Shown piece by piece: positions 1 through 9,448 of a stretch of DNA of 64,000 nucleotides; positions within the stretch are counted from its first letter, which is position 1; each line of letters begins with the position of its first letter. A model generated the notes under the pieces. That model had not been told where the DNA came from. It did no database searches and saw nothing but the letters and a program-made list of their open reading frames with translations. This DNA comes from Blautia hansenii (GTDB lineage: Bacteria > Bacillota > Clostridia > Lachnospirales > Lachnospiraceae): positions 38,664 through 102,663 of the forward strand of contig NZ_JAAITA010000010.1 of assembly GCF_013304445.1 (NCBI RefSeq), in the 5' to 3' direction. A program made the translations under genes and the position numbers.

Positions 1-98
1 CACAGATCCTTTAAAAAACACACAGGAATAACACCCCAACAATTCAAAAATGAAAATACTATTGCAAAGCGCCCTCTCTACACCTGAATATAAATACT

Positions 99-163
99 TA
101 AAAGCTGCCGCCTGAAGCGATACCGGAATTCTTTCCGGCGCTTCGCTTCAGGCGGCAGTTTTT
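99..163. terminator. Bidirectional intrinsic terminator
   Basis: A 15-bp perfect inverted repeat (arms 105-119 and 144-158, beginning CTGCCGCCTGAAGCG) lies 6 bases past the surface-protein stop codon. It is flanked by a T run on the plus strand and by CTTTT on the minus strand, so it can stop transcription from either side. Bases 1-98 hold no recognisable gene. Confidence 0.9.
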
Positions 164-164
164 C

Positions 165-3100
165 TCACCTGTCTGTTTTATGCTTTCTCTTCTTTGCTTT
201 TGCAGATACCATTCCAAACAAAGTCAAAGCAGAACCCAGAAGTCCGGCATACACTGCTGTAGGCGCTTCATCTCCTGTCTTTACAATACCCTTTGTCTTT
301 CTTCCCGAATTTCCATTGGTATCAGTCCCCTTAGGCGTTGGAGCTTTATACTCTGTTTTGCCGGCAACTGCTTTGGATTTTTCCACAGTAACCTTAGTTG
401 TCACAGTCTCTTTACTTCCGTCAGGGTACAAAATTTCCAAAGTACCTGTATATTCTCCAGGCGTATGAATATCAATTGCACCTTCAGGAGTTACATCTTT
501 TATCTCCGTTCCTTGAGGCAAATCTTTTATATTGGTTATATTATCTGTCAAATCCGGCTTTTCTCCCGGTTTGATAACTTCCGGTTTCGTTATAGGGTCA
601 TATTTTTCTGCATCTGTTCTTGTATCTGTAACCGTAATTTCTGTTGATACTTTCTCCGTGGAACCATCCGGATAGATTACCACAACTGTCCCTGTTATTT
701 TTCCCGGTTTACTGGTATCTACAGCATTTTCCCACTGGTACTTTGTATCTTGCGGCAATTCCTCTTTGTTTTTAATGGCCTCTGCTGCACTTACATCTTT
801 TCCCATTTCTACTGTAACAGACTGTCCCTGCGGAGTATATTTTTGAGCGTCGGTCTGTGAAGATGCCGTTTCTTTAATTGTAATTTCCACTATTACAGTA
901 TCTTTAGAACCATCCGGATAGGTTACAAGGATGGTTCCCGGAACTGTTCCCGGCACCGAGGTATCCACTGGGCTCTGCCACTCATAAGAAGTTTCCGGCG
1001 GCAATTCATCTTTATTGGCTACAGCGTCTGACGCTGAAGGCTGGTTACCCTTATCCGTGGTAATAGGCTGTCCTTCCGGTTCATATAAATCTGCTGCGCT
1101 TCCGTAGCTGACCATTACGGTTACGGTATCCACAGAACCGTCTGCATAGGTAACGGTCACTTCCACCGGCTTATTCTGTCCGGCACCTGGTATTGTTCCT
1201 GTGACAAGTATGGACTGAATTTTCTCGGCCGGAGCGTTCGTTGTTACTTTGGACAAAACTTCTTCCTCTGTCGCTGGTTCTCCATACGGTTTTTCTAAAG
1301 TTCCCCCTTCTGCTTCGTACTGCTCCGTGTCTGTCGCGGTCTCATTTACAGTGATGTCCACACGGACAGTATCTTTAGAACCGTCCGGATAGGTTACAAG
1401 GATGGTTCCCGGAACTGTTCCCGGTACCGAGGTATCCACTGGATTCTCCCACTCATAGGAGGTTTCCGGCGGTAATTCGTCTTTATTGGCTATAGCATCT
1501 GACGCTGAAGGCTGACTTCCCTTATCTGCGATAATAGGCTGTCCTTCCGGTTCATATAAATCTGCTGCGCTTCCGTAGCTAACCATTACGGTTACGGTAT
1601 CCACAGAGCCGTCTGCATAGGTAACGGTCACTTCCACCGGCTTATTCTGTCCGGTACCTGGTATTGCTCCTGTGACAAGCATGGACTGAATTTTCTCGGC
1701 CGGAGCGTTCGTTGTTACTTTGGACAAAACTTCTTTCTCTGTCGCTGGTTCTCCATACGGTTTTTCCAGAATTCCCCCTTCTGCTTCGTATTTTCCCGCA
1801 TCTGTCCTGCTGTCTGTTACCGTTACTTTTACTTCTATCTCATCCTGGCTTCCATCTGGATAAGTGATGACGACTGTTCCTGTCTTTTCTCCTTCGCTAC
1901 TGGTGTCTATAGGCGTTTTCCAGTCGTAGTTCGTATTCTTCGGTAAATCTGCTTTATTCGCGATTGCACTCTCGGCTTCTGGCTGGCTGTTCAATTCTGC
2001 CTGTATATCCTTACCTTTTGCTTCATATTTCTCTGCATCGCTTCTGCTGTCTGTTACCGTTATTTTCACCTCTACCTCATCCTGGCTTCCGTCCGGATAA
2101 GTTACGACGACTGTTCCTGTTTTTTCTCCTTCAGCGCTGGTATCTACAGGTATTTTCCAGTCGTATTGGCTATTTTTCGGTAAATCTCCCTTATTTGCAA
2201 TCGCACTTTCAGCTTTTGGCTGACTATTTAATTCTGCCTGTATATCCTGACCTTTCGCCTCATATTTCTCGGCGTCTGCAACCGTTACAAACTCTAAAAT
2301 ATCTCCTGCAACAGCATTTTTACCATTTGGACTATATGCAACTAAAATAGCTTTTGTTCCTTCCGGCACTGTATTAGCCTGTATTTCCATACTGAATTTT
2401 CCAGCCTCAAGGTCTTCATACGGTATTTTCACAGAAGCATATTCCTTATTTCCAGGGGTTTGTGTTGTCTCATCATATTTCAGCAGTTTCACAATGACAC
2501 CTCCGGCTTCCGCATTTGTCACCCGCAGCAAACGGTCTGGATTGCTGGGATCTGTAAGGAGCGGCTTAGGAACTGTACCTTCTATAATACTTTTAGTATC
2601 TGTGTCATATTTCTTTTTATCCGTCTTTGGTACGGATACCAGATAATCTGATGCCTTCAGAGGACTGGTATTATCCTCCACAAATTCCTTCCCATCCGGA
2701 ACCCCATCGCCGTCCGTATCTACCATTTTGACATCTGTCCCTATCTCCCATTCCACAAAATCAAAAATACCATCTTTATCTGTGTCATTGGTATCCAAAT
2801 AAGCATTCGAATAGGAGTTTTCCAACTGCTGAGGCGGCTGTCCCCCGTCCGCTTTAGAGCCTGCTGTGTCCAGATAGTCTGCCTCCATCCAATGGTCAAA
2901 CAGAACTCTCTCATTCTTTTCCGCAATATAATCATTCATGGCTTTTGCAAATTCAGCCATAGTTACATTTTCTTTCAGCTTATACTCAATCGTATAATTT
3001 CTGGATTGTCCAAGTGTTCCCCAGAAAATGTCATTTGTATTGTTTCTGGCTGCAGTTAACTGTGTTCTTGTATCATTTCCTATAATGCTGAGTTCCGGTG

Positions 3101-4055
3101 TCCGGCTGGTATCTACCAAACCTGTATCATCTATAGATAACTTAAAAGCTTGCCTGTTGTTGGACTTTACCCCTTTCAAATCCGAATTGAAAATTTCAAT
3201 ATTGTTTGTGTCAATATATTTCAGCAGTTCCTCCGGTATCTGTTCTTTGATGTACACAACCCATTGGTAATCTGACTGCAAATAGTTTTCATTTGGTTTA
3301 AAGGTATGAATAGATTTTATAGACATACTGTCAGCCTGGAACAGAATTTTTTGCGTCATTCTCCCTGCTGTAAATCCTGTTTTTTTCTCATTTTTTATAT
3401 GCGAATTATTTTGCAAAATATATCCGCTGCTGACAGATTCTGACGCAATCTTGCCATTTTGTTTTGTCCAAACACTGCTAAAAGATATTTCTTTATCCGC
3501 TAAACCCAGACTTTCCAGAGTCTGTCCGTTTTTCAGTGTAATTTTAATTTCATGATTGGTGACAACTCCAATTAAAGCATATCTGGAAATCTTTGTGATT
3601 GGCATTTTCCATAATGCACCGTCTGCCTGCTTTTCCAGACTGACATCTCCCAACGTAACTCTGTCAATCTGCTTATAAAAATCATCGTTAGAAAAAGAAA
3701 GCATATATTGTCCGGCAAACTCATTATCTTTGTCTGTTCCCCATCCGGTAGAACCAACTGCCCATTTGGTCATGGTCAAAAGAATATTTCCATTCTCATC
3801 CACCTTATCATAAACAGTAGCCGCATACCGAAGGTTAGAATCTTCTATTCCAGTGGCTGTATAATGTGTTTCCAAATCTATAGCCTTGTCCCCTGTTGTA
3901 TAAAATACCCCAGTGTCTGCTGACACAGCCCCCGGCATAAATACTGTAAATCCCAGCAGCACTGAGCATACACCTATACTCAGCTTCCGCAAGGACCAGC
4001 GTTGCTTTCCTTCTGCAGGCATACTTCCGTTCCGCTTCCTTTGCCTCTTCATCAT
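165..4055 (-). CDS. YSIRK-type, Rib-repeat cell-wall surface protein
   Basis: This 1296-residue protein is built like a sortase-anchored adhesin. The N-terminus has a YSIRK-like signal (WSLRKLSIGVCSVLLG) ending near VSADTG. A large N-terminal region of unknown fold follows. About residues 430-470 carry DxDxDG calcium-binding repeats of the thrombospondin type 3 kind (DTDKDGIFD, DTDGDGVPD). After that come eight Rib/alpha-like domains of about 78 residues, most ending in a TYPDGS- or TYADGS-type motif. The C-terminus has KGIVKTGDEAP, a hydrophobic helix and a basic tail; the motif is not canonical LPXTG. The ATG at 4055 is chosen because AAAGGAGG lies 7 bases upstream. It is probably host- or biofilm-contacting; the ligand is unknown. 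Confidence 0.9.
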   Translation of the reverse strand: MMKRQRKRNGSMPAEGKQRWSLRKLSIGVCSVLLGFTVFMPGAVSADTGVFYTTGDKAIDLETHYTATGIEDSNLRYAATVYDKVDENGNILLTMTKWAVGSTGWGTDKDNEFAGQYMLSFSNDDFYKQIDRVTLGDVSLEKQADGALWKMPITKISRYALIGVVTNHEIKITLKNGQTLESLGLADKEISFSSVWTKQNGKIASESVSSGYILQNNSHIKNEKKTGFTAGRMTQKILFQADSMSIKSIHTFKPNENYLQSDYQWVVYIKEQIPEELLKYIDTNNIEIFNSDLKGVKSNNRQAFKLSIDDTGLVDTSRTPELSIIGNDTRTQLTAARNNTNDIFWGTLGQSRNYTIEYKLKENVTMAEFAKAMNDYIAEKNERVLFDHWMEADYLDTAGSKADGGQPPQQLENSYSNAYLDTNDTDKDGIFDFVEWEIGTDVKMVDTDGDGVPDGKEFVEDNTSPLKASDYLVSVPKTDKKKYDTDTKSIIEGTVPKPLLTDPSNPDRLLRVTNAEAGGVIVKLLKYDETTQTPGNKEYASVKIPYEDLEAGKFSMEIQANTVPEGTKAILVAYSPNGKNAVAGDILEFVTVADAEKYEAKGQDIQAELNSQPKAESAIANKGDLPKNSQYDWKIPVDTSAEGEKTGTVVVTYPDGSQDEVEVKITVTDSRSDAEKYEAKGKDIQAELNSQPEAESAIANKADLPKNTNYDWKTPIDTSSEGEKTGTVVITYPDGSQDEIEVKVTVTDSRTDAGKYEAEGGILEKPYGEPATEKEVLSKVTTNAPAEKIQSMLVTGAIPGTGQNKPVEVTVTYADGSVDTVTVMVSYGSAADLYEPEGQPIIADKGSQPSASDAIANKDELPPETSYEWENPVDTSVPGTVPGTILVTYPDGSKDTVRVDITVNETATDTEQYEAEGGTLEKPYGEPATEEEVLSKVTTNAPAEKIQSILVTGTIPGAGQNKPVEVTVTYADGSVDTVTVMVSYGSAADLYEPEGQPITTDKGNQPSASDAVANKDELPPETSYEWQSPVDTSVPGTVPGTILVTYPDGSKDTVIVEITIKETASSQTDAQKYTPQGQSVTVEMGKDVSAAEAIKNKEELPQDTKYQWENAVDTSKPGKITGTVVVIYPDGSTEKVSTEITVTDTRTDAEKYDPITKPEVIKPGEKPDLTDNITNIKDLPQGTEIKDVTPEGAIDIHTPGEYTGTLEILYPDGSKETVTTKVTVEKSKAVAGKTEYKAPTPKGTDTNGNSGRKTKGIVKTGDEAPTAVYAGLLGSALTLFGMVSAKAKKRKHKTDR
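860..1801 (-). repeat. Tandem 471-bp duplication inside the surface-protein gene
   Basis: Two adjacent Rib domains (one of the YEAEGG...KPYGEPAT type and one of the YEPEGQP type) are duplicated as a block. The same stretch recurs with an offset of 471 bp (for example TCCTTCCGG at 1071 and at 1542), which is 157 codons. The copies differ at only scattered bases, so the duplication is recent or is kept uniform by recombination. Outer borders are approximate. Confidence 0.85.
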
Positions 4056-4278
4056 ATGTTTTCCTCCTTTATCGGTACTTTTCACCTAAAAAAACAGGTG
4101 CGACCTCTCTTCGCCCCTATTGTATGTATACAACTGCCTTCTGACTACCCTTTTCCCGAAAACAGACTGCTTTTTACCGGATTTCAACTCTTTATACATA
4201 ACTTTTTTACTCCGCTTTTAATCACCTCTTATTTTTGTGCATAAAGTTTTTATCATTCATCTGAAAATTCCTCCAATC

Positions 4279-4310
4279 AAAAAGGCAACTACCGTAACTG
4301 ATAATTGCCT
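4279..4310 (-). terminator. Intrinsic terminator downstream of the MerR gene
   Basis: On the minus strand AGGCAA pairs with TTGCCT around a smaller inner stem (TATC with GGTA), followed directly by TTTTT. It lies about 135 bases past the MerR stop codon. The rest of 4056-4446 is AT-rich. It holds no convincing gene, only a possible 37-codon leader frame listed among the rejected items. Confidence 0.6.
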
Positions 4311-4446
4311 GTGCTTAAATTTCTGTAAAAGGAAAAGGCAATCAATTTCTTGTTTTTTGAAATCAACTGTCTTTCTCATGTTTACTATTCAATTTTCATA
4401 GTGATAAGTGCATCATTCTTTTGTTCCATAACTAGATACAATAAAT

Positions 4447-5325
4447 TTACTCGAGCTTTTTTATAACTAAATTGTAGTTGCTGTCATAGTGCATTCCAAG
4501 CTCTCTGCACATTCTATCGCTCACCTTATCTAAGGCTTTCTTATATTCTGCATACTGCGGAGACAGAACCATCAAGTTAGGAATAAATATATCGTTATAA
4601 CCTTTATCTTGGAACTCTTTCTGCATTTTTTTCTGTGCAACAATCGAGGGATGGTATTTCATTATGCCAGTTTTCATTTTAGCACCTTTCCATACCATTT
4701 CTTTCAATCTTTCGTATTCACGTTCACTCATATCACGATAATAAGCTATCATCTCATCTGCGGTTCTTGTTTCTTGAATAATCCCGCCTGCCATCTTCAC
4801 ACCTATTCCCATAAGAAAAGGAACTTTCAATGTAGTTTCATCACAATACTCTAATATATTCCGTAAGGCTTGCTTCTGTTCCGGAGTCCTTAATCTTACA
4901 TTAAGAAATGGTTTGAAGTGACTTTTGAAATAATCACCCCATTCTTTTCCTGGCAGCAAAGACTCAATCGCATTTTCAACAGTCTGGTAATCAAGCAATT
5001 CATTTGCTTTGTCTGCATTACCATCATCTATGAATTGCTTCAAAGCTTCAAGTTCTGACTCTTGTAAAATTTTTTCCTGCAATTTTTCTTGATAAATACG
5101 AAGAAGAATGCTTTTGTCGCCACTTTCCAAAAGACTCTGTATGTCTTTAATTCCAATACCGAGCTTTCTATATACTGAAATCTTTTTTAAAATTTCAACA
5201 TCTTGTACGGAATAGTTGCGATAACCGTTGCTATCTTTATCTACTGACAGCAATCCTTTTTCTTCATAATACTTAACTGCACGCTTTGTCATTCCGACTT
5301 CATTTATAATTTCGTTCAATAACAT
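4447..5325 (-). CDS. MerR-family transcriptional regulator
   Basis: This 292-residue protein starts with a MerR winged-helix DNA-binding domain: a helix-turn-helix with the typical TKRAVKYYEEKGLL, then the GYRNYS wing and the second helix pair (about residues 1-70). A coiled-coil linker and a C-terminal domain of about 180 residues follow; I cannot assign the latter to a known effector-binding family. It has no cysteine cluster like the metal-sensing members, so a small-molecule or drug signal is more likely (inference). The ATG at 5325 has AAGGAGG 8 bases upstream. The promoter directly upstream has the signature of MerR autoregulation. It has no obvious target gene beside it. Confidence 0.88.
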   Translation of the reverse strand: MLLNEIINEVGMTKRAVKYYEEKGLLSVDKDSNGYRNYSVQDVEILKKISVYRKLGIGIKDIQSLLESGDKSILLRIYQEKLQEKILQESELEALKQFIDDGNADKANELLDYQTVENAIESLLPGKEWGDYFKSHFKPFLNVRLRTPEQKQALRNILEYCDETTLKVPFLMGIGVKMAGGIIQETRTADEMIAYYRDMSEREYERLKEMVWKGAKMKTGIMKYHPSIVAQKKMQKEFQDKGYNDIFIPNLMVLSPQYAEYKKALDKVSDRMCRELGMHYDSNYNLVIKKLE

Positions 5326-5348
5326 CGGAAACACCTCCTTGTGAGGAT

Positions 5349-5379
5349 AGTATAAATGTGTACGCTACGTACAAGTCAA
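5349..5379 (-). promoter_or_regulatory. MerR-type promoter with 19-bp spacer and operator dyad
   Basis: On the minus strand the -35 is TTGACT (5374-5379) and the -10 is TATACT (5349-5354), separated by 19 bp instead of 17. The spacer contains a perfect dyad TGTACG-TAG-CGTACA (5359-5373). An over-long spacer with a centred dyad is the known hallmark of promoters that MerR-family proteins activate by twisting DNA. The MerR gene starts 24 bases downstream. Confidence 0.85.
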
Positions 5380-5546
5380 GAGATTTTCGGAATTTTTTCA
5401 TTTTTCTCATTCAAACTGCAATTTATTTTTACCTGCATTATATTGTGCTGTTTCACTGCATAGAAAAAGAACTGCCGCATAAACCTCAGGCTCCTACGAA
5501 CATCCTGATACACGTTTCATGCTGCAGCGCTTTTTTCATTTCATTT

Positions 5547-6083
5547 TTAATAATTTTCTGTCTTTCTCTCAAAATATGCCTGCGGGTGTGCACATGCAGG
5601 ACATACTTCCGGTGCTTCATCTCCCATGTGAATATATCCGCAGTTGTTGCATTTCCATCCCAACGGCGCTTCTCCCTTAAATGTTTCTCCCTTTTTCAGA
5701 GAATCCAACAACTTGAGGTACCGTTTCTCGTGGGCAGCTTCGATTTCAGCAACTAACTCAAATTTTTCCGCAAGTTCAGCGAAGCCTTCTTCTCTGGCTT
5801 CTTCTGCCATACGTTTGTACATGCTTGTCCATTCTTCATGTTCACCCTCGGCAGCATCTTTCAGATTCTCTTCCGGAGTATGAATTCCGTGAAATTCCTT
5901 AAACCACATTTTTGCATGTTCTTTTTCCTGATTTGCAGTCTCTTCAAAGAGATTTGCCATCTGCACAAATCCTGCTTTTCTGGCAGCTGAGGCATAATAT
6001 GTATATTTATTGCGTGCCTGTGACTCACCTGCAAAAGCTTCCATAAGGTTCTTTTCTGTTTTTGTTCCTGCGTACTTTGACAT
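5547..6083 (-). CDS. rbr: Rubrerythrin
   Basis: This 178-residue cytoplasmic protein has a ferritin-like four-helix domain with the diiron ligands in ExxH-type motifs (about residues 10-135). A C-terminal rubredoxin domain carries CNNCGY and CPACAHP, the two CxxC knuckles for one iron. Rubrerythrins reduce hydrogen peroxide in anaerobes using electrons from NAD(P)H through rubredoxin or a similar carrier. The length is typical. The ATG at 6083 follows AAAGGAG. It is transcribed alone from the promoter at 6102-6130. Confidence 0.96.
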   Translation of the reverse strand: MSKYAGTKTEKNLMEAFAGESQARNKYTYYASAARKAGFVQMANLFEETANQEKEHAKMWFKEFHGIHTPEENLKDAAEGEHEEWTSMYKRMAEEAREEGFAELAEKFELVAEIEAAHEKRYLKLLDSLKKGETFKGEAPLGWKCNNCGYIHMGDEAPEVCPACAHPQAYFERKTENY

Positions 6084-6101
6084 ACAAGACCTCCTTTATT
6101 C

Positions 6102-6130
6102 ATTATACTTATAAGTGTAGCGAACCTCAA
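6102..6130 (-). promoter_or_regulatory. Probable rubrerythrin promoter
   Basis: On the minus strand TTGAGG (6125-6130) and TATAAT (6102-6107) are separated by 17 bp. The spacer contains the palindrome ACTTATAAGT next to the -10, which could be an operator for a peroxide regulator such as PerR, though it does not match the usual PerR box well. Confidence 0.7.
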
Positions 6131-6192
6131 AAGAGATGTAAATAGAATTGCTCTCGTAAAAAACGAGCAAGCAGAGTAAAAAGCGGGCAGGT

Positions 6193-7425
6193 TCAGAAAA
6201 AGCTATCGGTAATTTGCTGGGACTTTTTGCAAAAATCTTCCTGAGATATTTCATCCGTAATATACTTTTGGAAAAGATTTCCCATGGCTGTAATATCCCC
6301 CATCGTATTGGCTGACAAAGGTCTTTCCTTTAATTCTACATTTTCCACATAATCTCTCAGCACCTCAAATCCAGGAATATCCAATTCTTCTTCGCAAATA
6401 ATATCTATTCTGGCGGGCAGTCTGCTCATACATTCTGAGTATGCAATACTGCCTTCACGGCTGGCTGCATACTGCAAAAATTTTACCGCATTGTCCTTTC
6501 TTTTTGAAGACCGGTTCAGAACATACTGCCAGGCAGCAATATTCGTGGCCTGCCTTGTAAACTGAGGCAGCGGTACAACCTGAATCTGCTCTTTTCCATA
6601 TGCTCCTGCTCTTTGAAAGGTGTCCATGGCTCCGCTGTACATAAAGATACTGCCATACTTTCCTTCCAAAAACTTCTGTTCCATCTGCTCATACTGATCC
6701 GCTGTCCATGCAAGAGAATGCCGATTACTTTCCGCCATTTCGTGAAGAAATGTCAAGGCAGCTTTTGTCTGAGGATTATCCCAGTCATAATAACTGCCTC
6801 CAAAAAGCTGAATCATTTCCGATAATTCATTATACACATACGCACTGTCCCAAGCACTCCCATAACCCCAACACTCTTCCCCGAAATCTTTCTTTAAAAG
6901 CTGCCGGAAATCTTCTTCTGTACGAATTTCCTCCGTCCCTATAACACTTCGATTTACCCAGAATACCATAATATCCATAAAATAAGGAACGGAATAAATC
7001 TTTCCATCCTGCATGGCAATATGCTCCATATAGCTTTGGGGATATGCAGTAAATACCTCCTCGGACATAACCGTTTCATTCAAAGGTTCCAGATACTGCT
7101 TATGTTTGAATTCACTTACCATTTCATCATTTACTGTAAAAATATCCACAGAAGCCTCTCCTGCTGCCAAAATAGTGGAAATTTTTGCATGGCGGTTATC
7201 TGCATTCTCTGGGCAGGAAAGTACCTCTATTTCCATCTGTAGTTCTTTTTCTGCCCGCCGGATAAATTTCTGAAATTCCGGATTTTCTGCATCAATATGC
7301 ATAATCGTCAAATCAGCCTGCCTCGATTCTTTCAGAGCTTTCTCTTTTTCCTGTTTCTCTGCCATACAACCCGTAATACCCAAAATACAAACCCCAATTA
7401 CAAAACCCAACACCCGTCTTTTCAA
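6193..7425 (-). CDS. Sugar ABC transporter substrate-binding lipoprotein (second copy)
   Basis: This 410-residue protein has a lipoprotein signal peptide with lipobox LGITGC. The rest is a family 1 solute-binding fold (MalE/UgpB type). It is colinear with the binding protein at 10355-11626 along its whole length: both share the VDI...NDEM, FWVN, YGS/GG-W and AVKFLQY landmarks, so the two are paralogues in one operon. It starts with TTG at 7425 behind AAGGAGAGAGG; no nearby ATG is in frame. It lies last in the GH172 operon, 12 bases after the GH172 stop. It probably binds a related oligosaccharide or a different chain length of the same substrate (inference). Confidence 0.9.
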   Translation of the reverse strand: MKRRVLGFVIGVCILGITGCMAEKQEKEKALKESRQADLTIMHIDAENPEFQKFIRRAEKELQMEIEVLSCPENADNRHAKISTILAAGEASVDIFTVNDEMVSEFKHKQYLEPLNETVMSEEVFTAYPQSYMEHIAMQDGKIYSVPYFMDIMVFWVNRSVIGTEEIRTEEDFRQLLKKDFGEECWGYGSAWDSAYVYNELSEMIQLFGGSYYDWDNPQTKAALTFLHEMAESNRHSLAWTADQYEQMEQKFLEGKYGSIFMYSGAMDTFQRAGAYGKEQIQVVPLPQFTRQATNIAAWQYVLNRSSKRKDNAVKFLQYAASREGSIAYSECMSRLPARIDIICEEELDIPGFEVLRDYVENVELKERPLSANTMGDITAMGNLFQKYITDEISQEDFCKKSQQITDSFF

Positions 7426-7437
7426 AAACCTCTCTCC

Positions 7438-8550
7438 TTATCTGGGCCACCGGTCCTCCTTTTTCATCAGGGGGGCAAAACCCTCATGAGGCTCCGCCTG
7501 ATACCAGTACGCCACGCTTGCCACATCATCCTGACGCTCAAAAAGTCCTCTATACCCCACACCAATCTGCTGAATGGTTACCTTCAAATTTTCCTCAAAA
7601 CAAATAGGGTCCTGAATATGCCAACGGTAAAATCCCCGCATAGGCATACAGTCATCATTGTGATAATCGTTGTGAATCACCTCATCATGAGAAGAATAAT
7701 AGGGATATCCCATATAAGGCGTACAATAGTTCTGCTCCACGGTTTTGCCGTCCACCTGTTTTGCAAAACTCCAGGAACCACCAAAGTAATCCTCTGTTCC
7801 TGTTCCGCATATCGTAGGGTATTCCTCATCCCCATCAATATAAAACTTCATTTCTCCTTCGCCCCACCAGTAGCGTTCTAATGTTGTCAAGGCCATATAA
7901 GTTCCCACATAATGACCTTTTCCTCTCACATTATCCAAAATCACATAATCTTTTTGAAGCTCCGTAATTTTTTGTCTTCTCCACTGTGCATGAAAATAAG
8001 CAATATCTTCTGGTAAAGGGTCATCCCAAAGGCAGTAATCTATCTGGTAGAAAAATGCCGGTATCGGATTCACATGCTGATTTTCCAATGTAATTCTGGC
8101 TTTCTTTTTAAACGGCATTTGAAAATAACTGTTCAGTCCCCTGCTTGGAACTGCCGCAATAGGAAGTGAATTTACAATACACTCCCTGCCAAAGCCACAG
8201 CAGAAAAAATCTCCCAGAGGGCTTTCCACAGAGGGTTCCTCTTCATCATCCCAATACATACGCAGCACTAAATCCCTTAAAACAAAGCAGTCCGCTTCTG
8301 TAGTTTTATTGGTCACAGTAATCCATATATGATTGATGGTTCCCGGCCCTTCGATTTCTGCCAATGTCACAGTCTCGCCGCTTGGTATATCCCGCAGGCA
8401 CGGGCTGCCTTTCCTTGACGGTCCCAGGGTGCTCGCCGCCATTCCCCCTTTGCCTTTTTCTCCTGTAGGATTCTCTGCATTAATGGCACGGCTTTTTCTG
8501 TGCTTCGCCAACGCCAGAGTTCCCAGGCTTCCTCCTAAATCATAATTCAT
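7438..8550 (-). CDS. DUF2961 / glycoside hydrolase family 172 enzyme
   Basis: This 370-residue protein has no signal peptide and so acts in the cytoplasm. It matches the DUF2961 family, now GH172. Landmarks are the N-terminal GPGTINHIWIT, a central WWGEGEMKFYIDGDEEYPT and GTGTEDYFGGSW, where conserved glutamates are expected to be catalytic. Characterised GH172 enzymes include a bacterial difructose dianhydride I synthase/hydrolase (a fructofuranosidase) and D-arabinofuranosidases, so a furanoside substrate is likely. The length fits the family. It lies inside the transporter operon, which suggests that the imported sugar is cut here. The ATG at 8550 follows CAGGAGG. Confidence 0.88.
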   Translation of the reverse strand: MNYDLGGSLGTLALAKHRKSRAINAENPTGEKGKGGMAASTLGPSRKGSPCLRDIPSGETVTLAEIEGPGTINHIWITVTNKTTEADCFVLRDLVLRMYWDDEEEPSVESPLGDFFCCGFGRECIVNSLPIAAVPSRGLNSYFQMPFKKKARITLENQHVNPIPAFFYQIDYCLWDDPLPEDIAYFHAQWRRQKITELQKDYVILDNVRGKGHYVGTYMALTTLERYWWGEGEMKFYIDGDEEYPTICGTGTEDYFGGSWSFAKQVDGKTVEQNYCTPYMGYPYYSSHDEVIHNDYHNDDCMPMRGFYRWHIQDPICFEENLKVTIQQIGVGYRGLFERQDDVASVAYWYQAEPHEGFAPLMKKEDRWPR

Positions 8551-8580
8551 CTTATTTTCCTCCTGTCTGTTTCTCCTGCT

Positions 8581-9435
8581 TTAAGCCTTTACGCCGCCTG
8601 CCATAATTCCATCCATAATCTGTTTCTCAAAAATTGCTACAAAAATAATAATAGGAAGCAAAATAATCCACCCCATAGCGCTGACCAAATCCCACGGCAC
8701 TCCATACATATTATCTCTCAGAGGAAGCTGTACAATAGCAACGGACAATACCTGAATATCATTAGAGTAGTATAACGGCGTAAAGAAATTGTTCAGGCAG
8801 GTAATAAAATTAATAATACACACAGTTGCAATAGCCGGTTTCATAAGCGGTAAAACTATTTTGAATAATCTCTGCACAAAGTTTGCTCCGTCAATAGATG
8901 CAGCTTCTTCCAAAGACACCGGAATCTCTGCAGCAAAATTTTTCAGAATCAACACAGTAAACGGAATAACCCCACTGATGTACAAAATAATCAGCCCCTG
9001 ATATGTATCGTAAAGCCCCACAGCCCTCATAAATTCATAAAGAGGTCTTGCAGTTACTACCTCAGGAATCAGCATCGTGGCAATAATAAATGCAAATGCA
9101 ATACTAATTCCTCTGGTTTGAAACCTCGAAAATGCATAGGCAGCCATAGCGCATAAAACTGTGCTTACTATAATTGTAACACCAACTATCAATACTGTGT
9201 TCCCTATTTTTTCTAAAAGACCTACATTTTCCATTAAAAATTTATAGCTTTCCAGCGTTGGATGATCTGGTATATAATCAATGGGAGTTTTAAACAATTC
9301 CCCCGGCGGCGTAATAGATGAAACAAAAATCCAAAGCACGGGGAAAAGGATTAAAAACGCTACCGCTGCAAACAATACCCACCTGCCTGCAGCAATCAAT
9401 ATGCAGTACACTCTATACTTTCCTGTATCCTTCAT
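8581..9435 (-). CDS. Carbohydrate ABC transporter permease, MalG type
   Basis: This 284-residue integral membrane protein has six predicted helices and the EAA loop that contacts the ATPase (EEAASIDGANFVQRLFKIVLP). It belongs to the CUT1 MalG/UgpE family and pairs with the permease at 9449-10327. The ATG at 9435 follows GAGGAG. No ATPase gene lies in this operon. Confidence 0.94.
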   Translation of the reverse strand: MKDTGKYRVYCILIAAGRWVLFAAVAFLILFPVLWIFVSSITPPGELFKTPIDYIPDHPTLESYKFLMENVGLLEKIGNTVLIVGVTIIVSTVLCAMAAYAFSRFQTRGISIAFAFIIATMLIPEVVTARPLYEFMRAVGLYDTYQGLIILYISGVIPFTVLILKNFAAEIPVSLEEAASIDGANFVQRLFKIVLPLMKPAIATVCIINFITCLNNFFTPLYYSNDIQVLSVAIVQLPLRDNMYGVPWDLVSAMGWIILLPIIIFVAIFEKQIMDGIMAGGVKA

Positions 9436-9448
9436 AATGCACTCTCCT

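Noticed and set aside
105..158. The 15-bp inverted repeat at the left edge as an insertion-sequence end.
   Set aside because: No transposase is near, no target-site duplication is seen, and its place just past a stop codon with T runs fits a terminator.
711..1320. The tandem repeats near the left edge as a CRISPR array.
   Set aside because: The repeat unit is 471 bp and in frame with the surface protein; there are no short repeats with unique spacers.
4086..4199. A 37-codon minus-strand frame (MYKELKSGKKQS...) in the leader of the surface-protein gene, with a GGAG about 10 bases upstream.
   Set aside because: Composition is not clearly coding, and the AT-rich leader gives such frames by chance. 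No family is recognised, so it is not listed as a gene.
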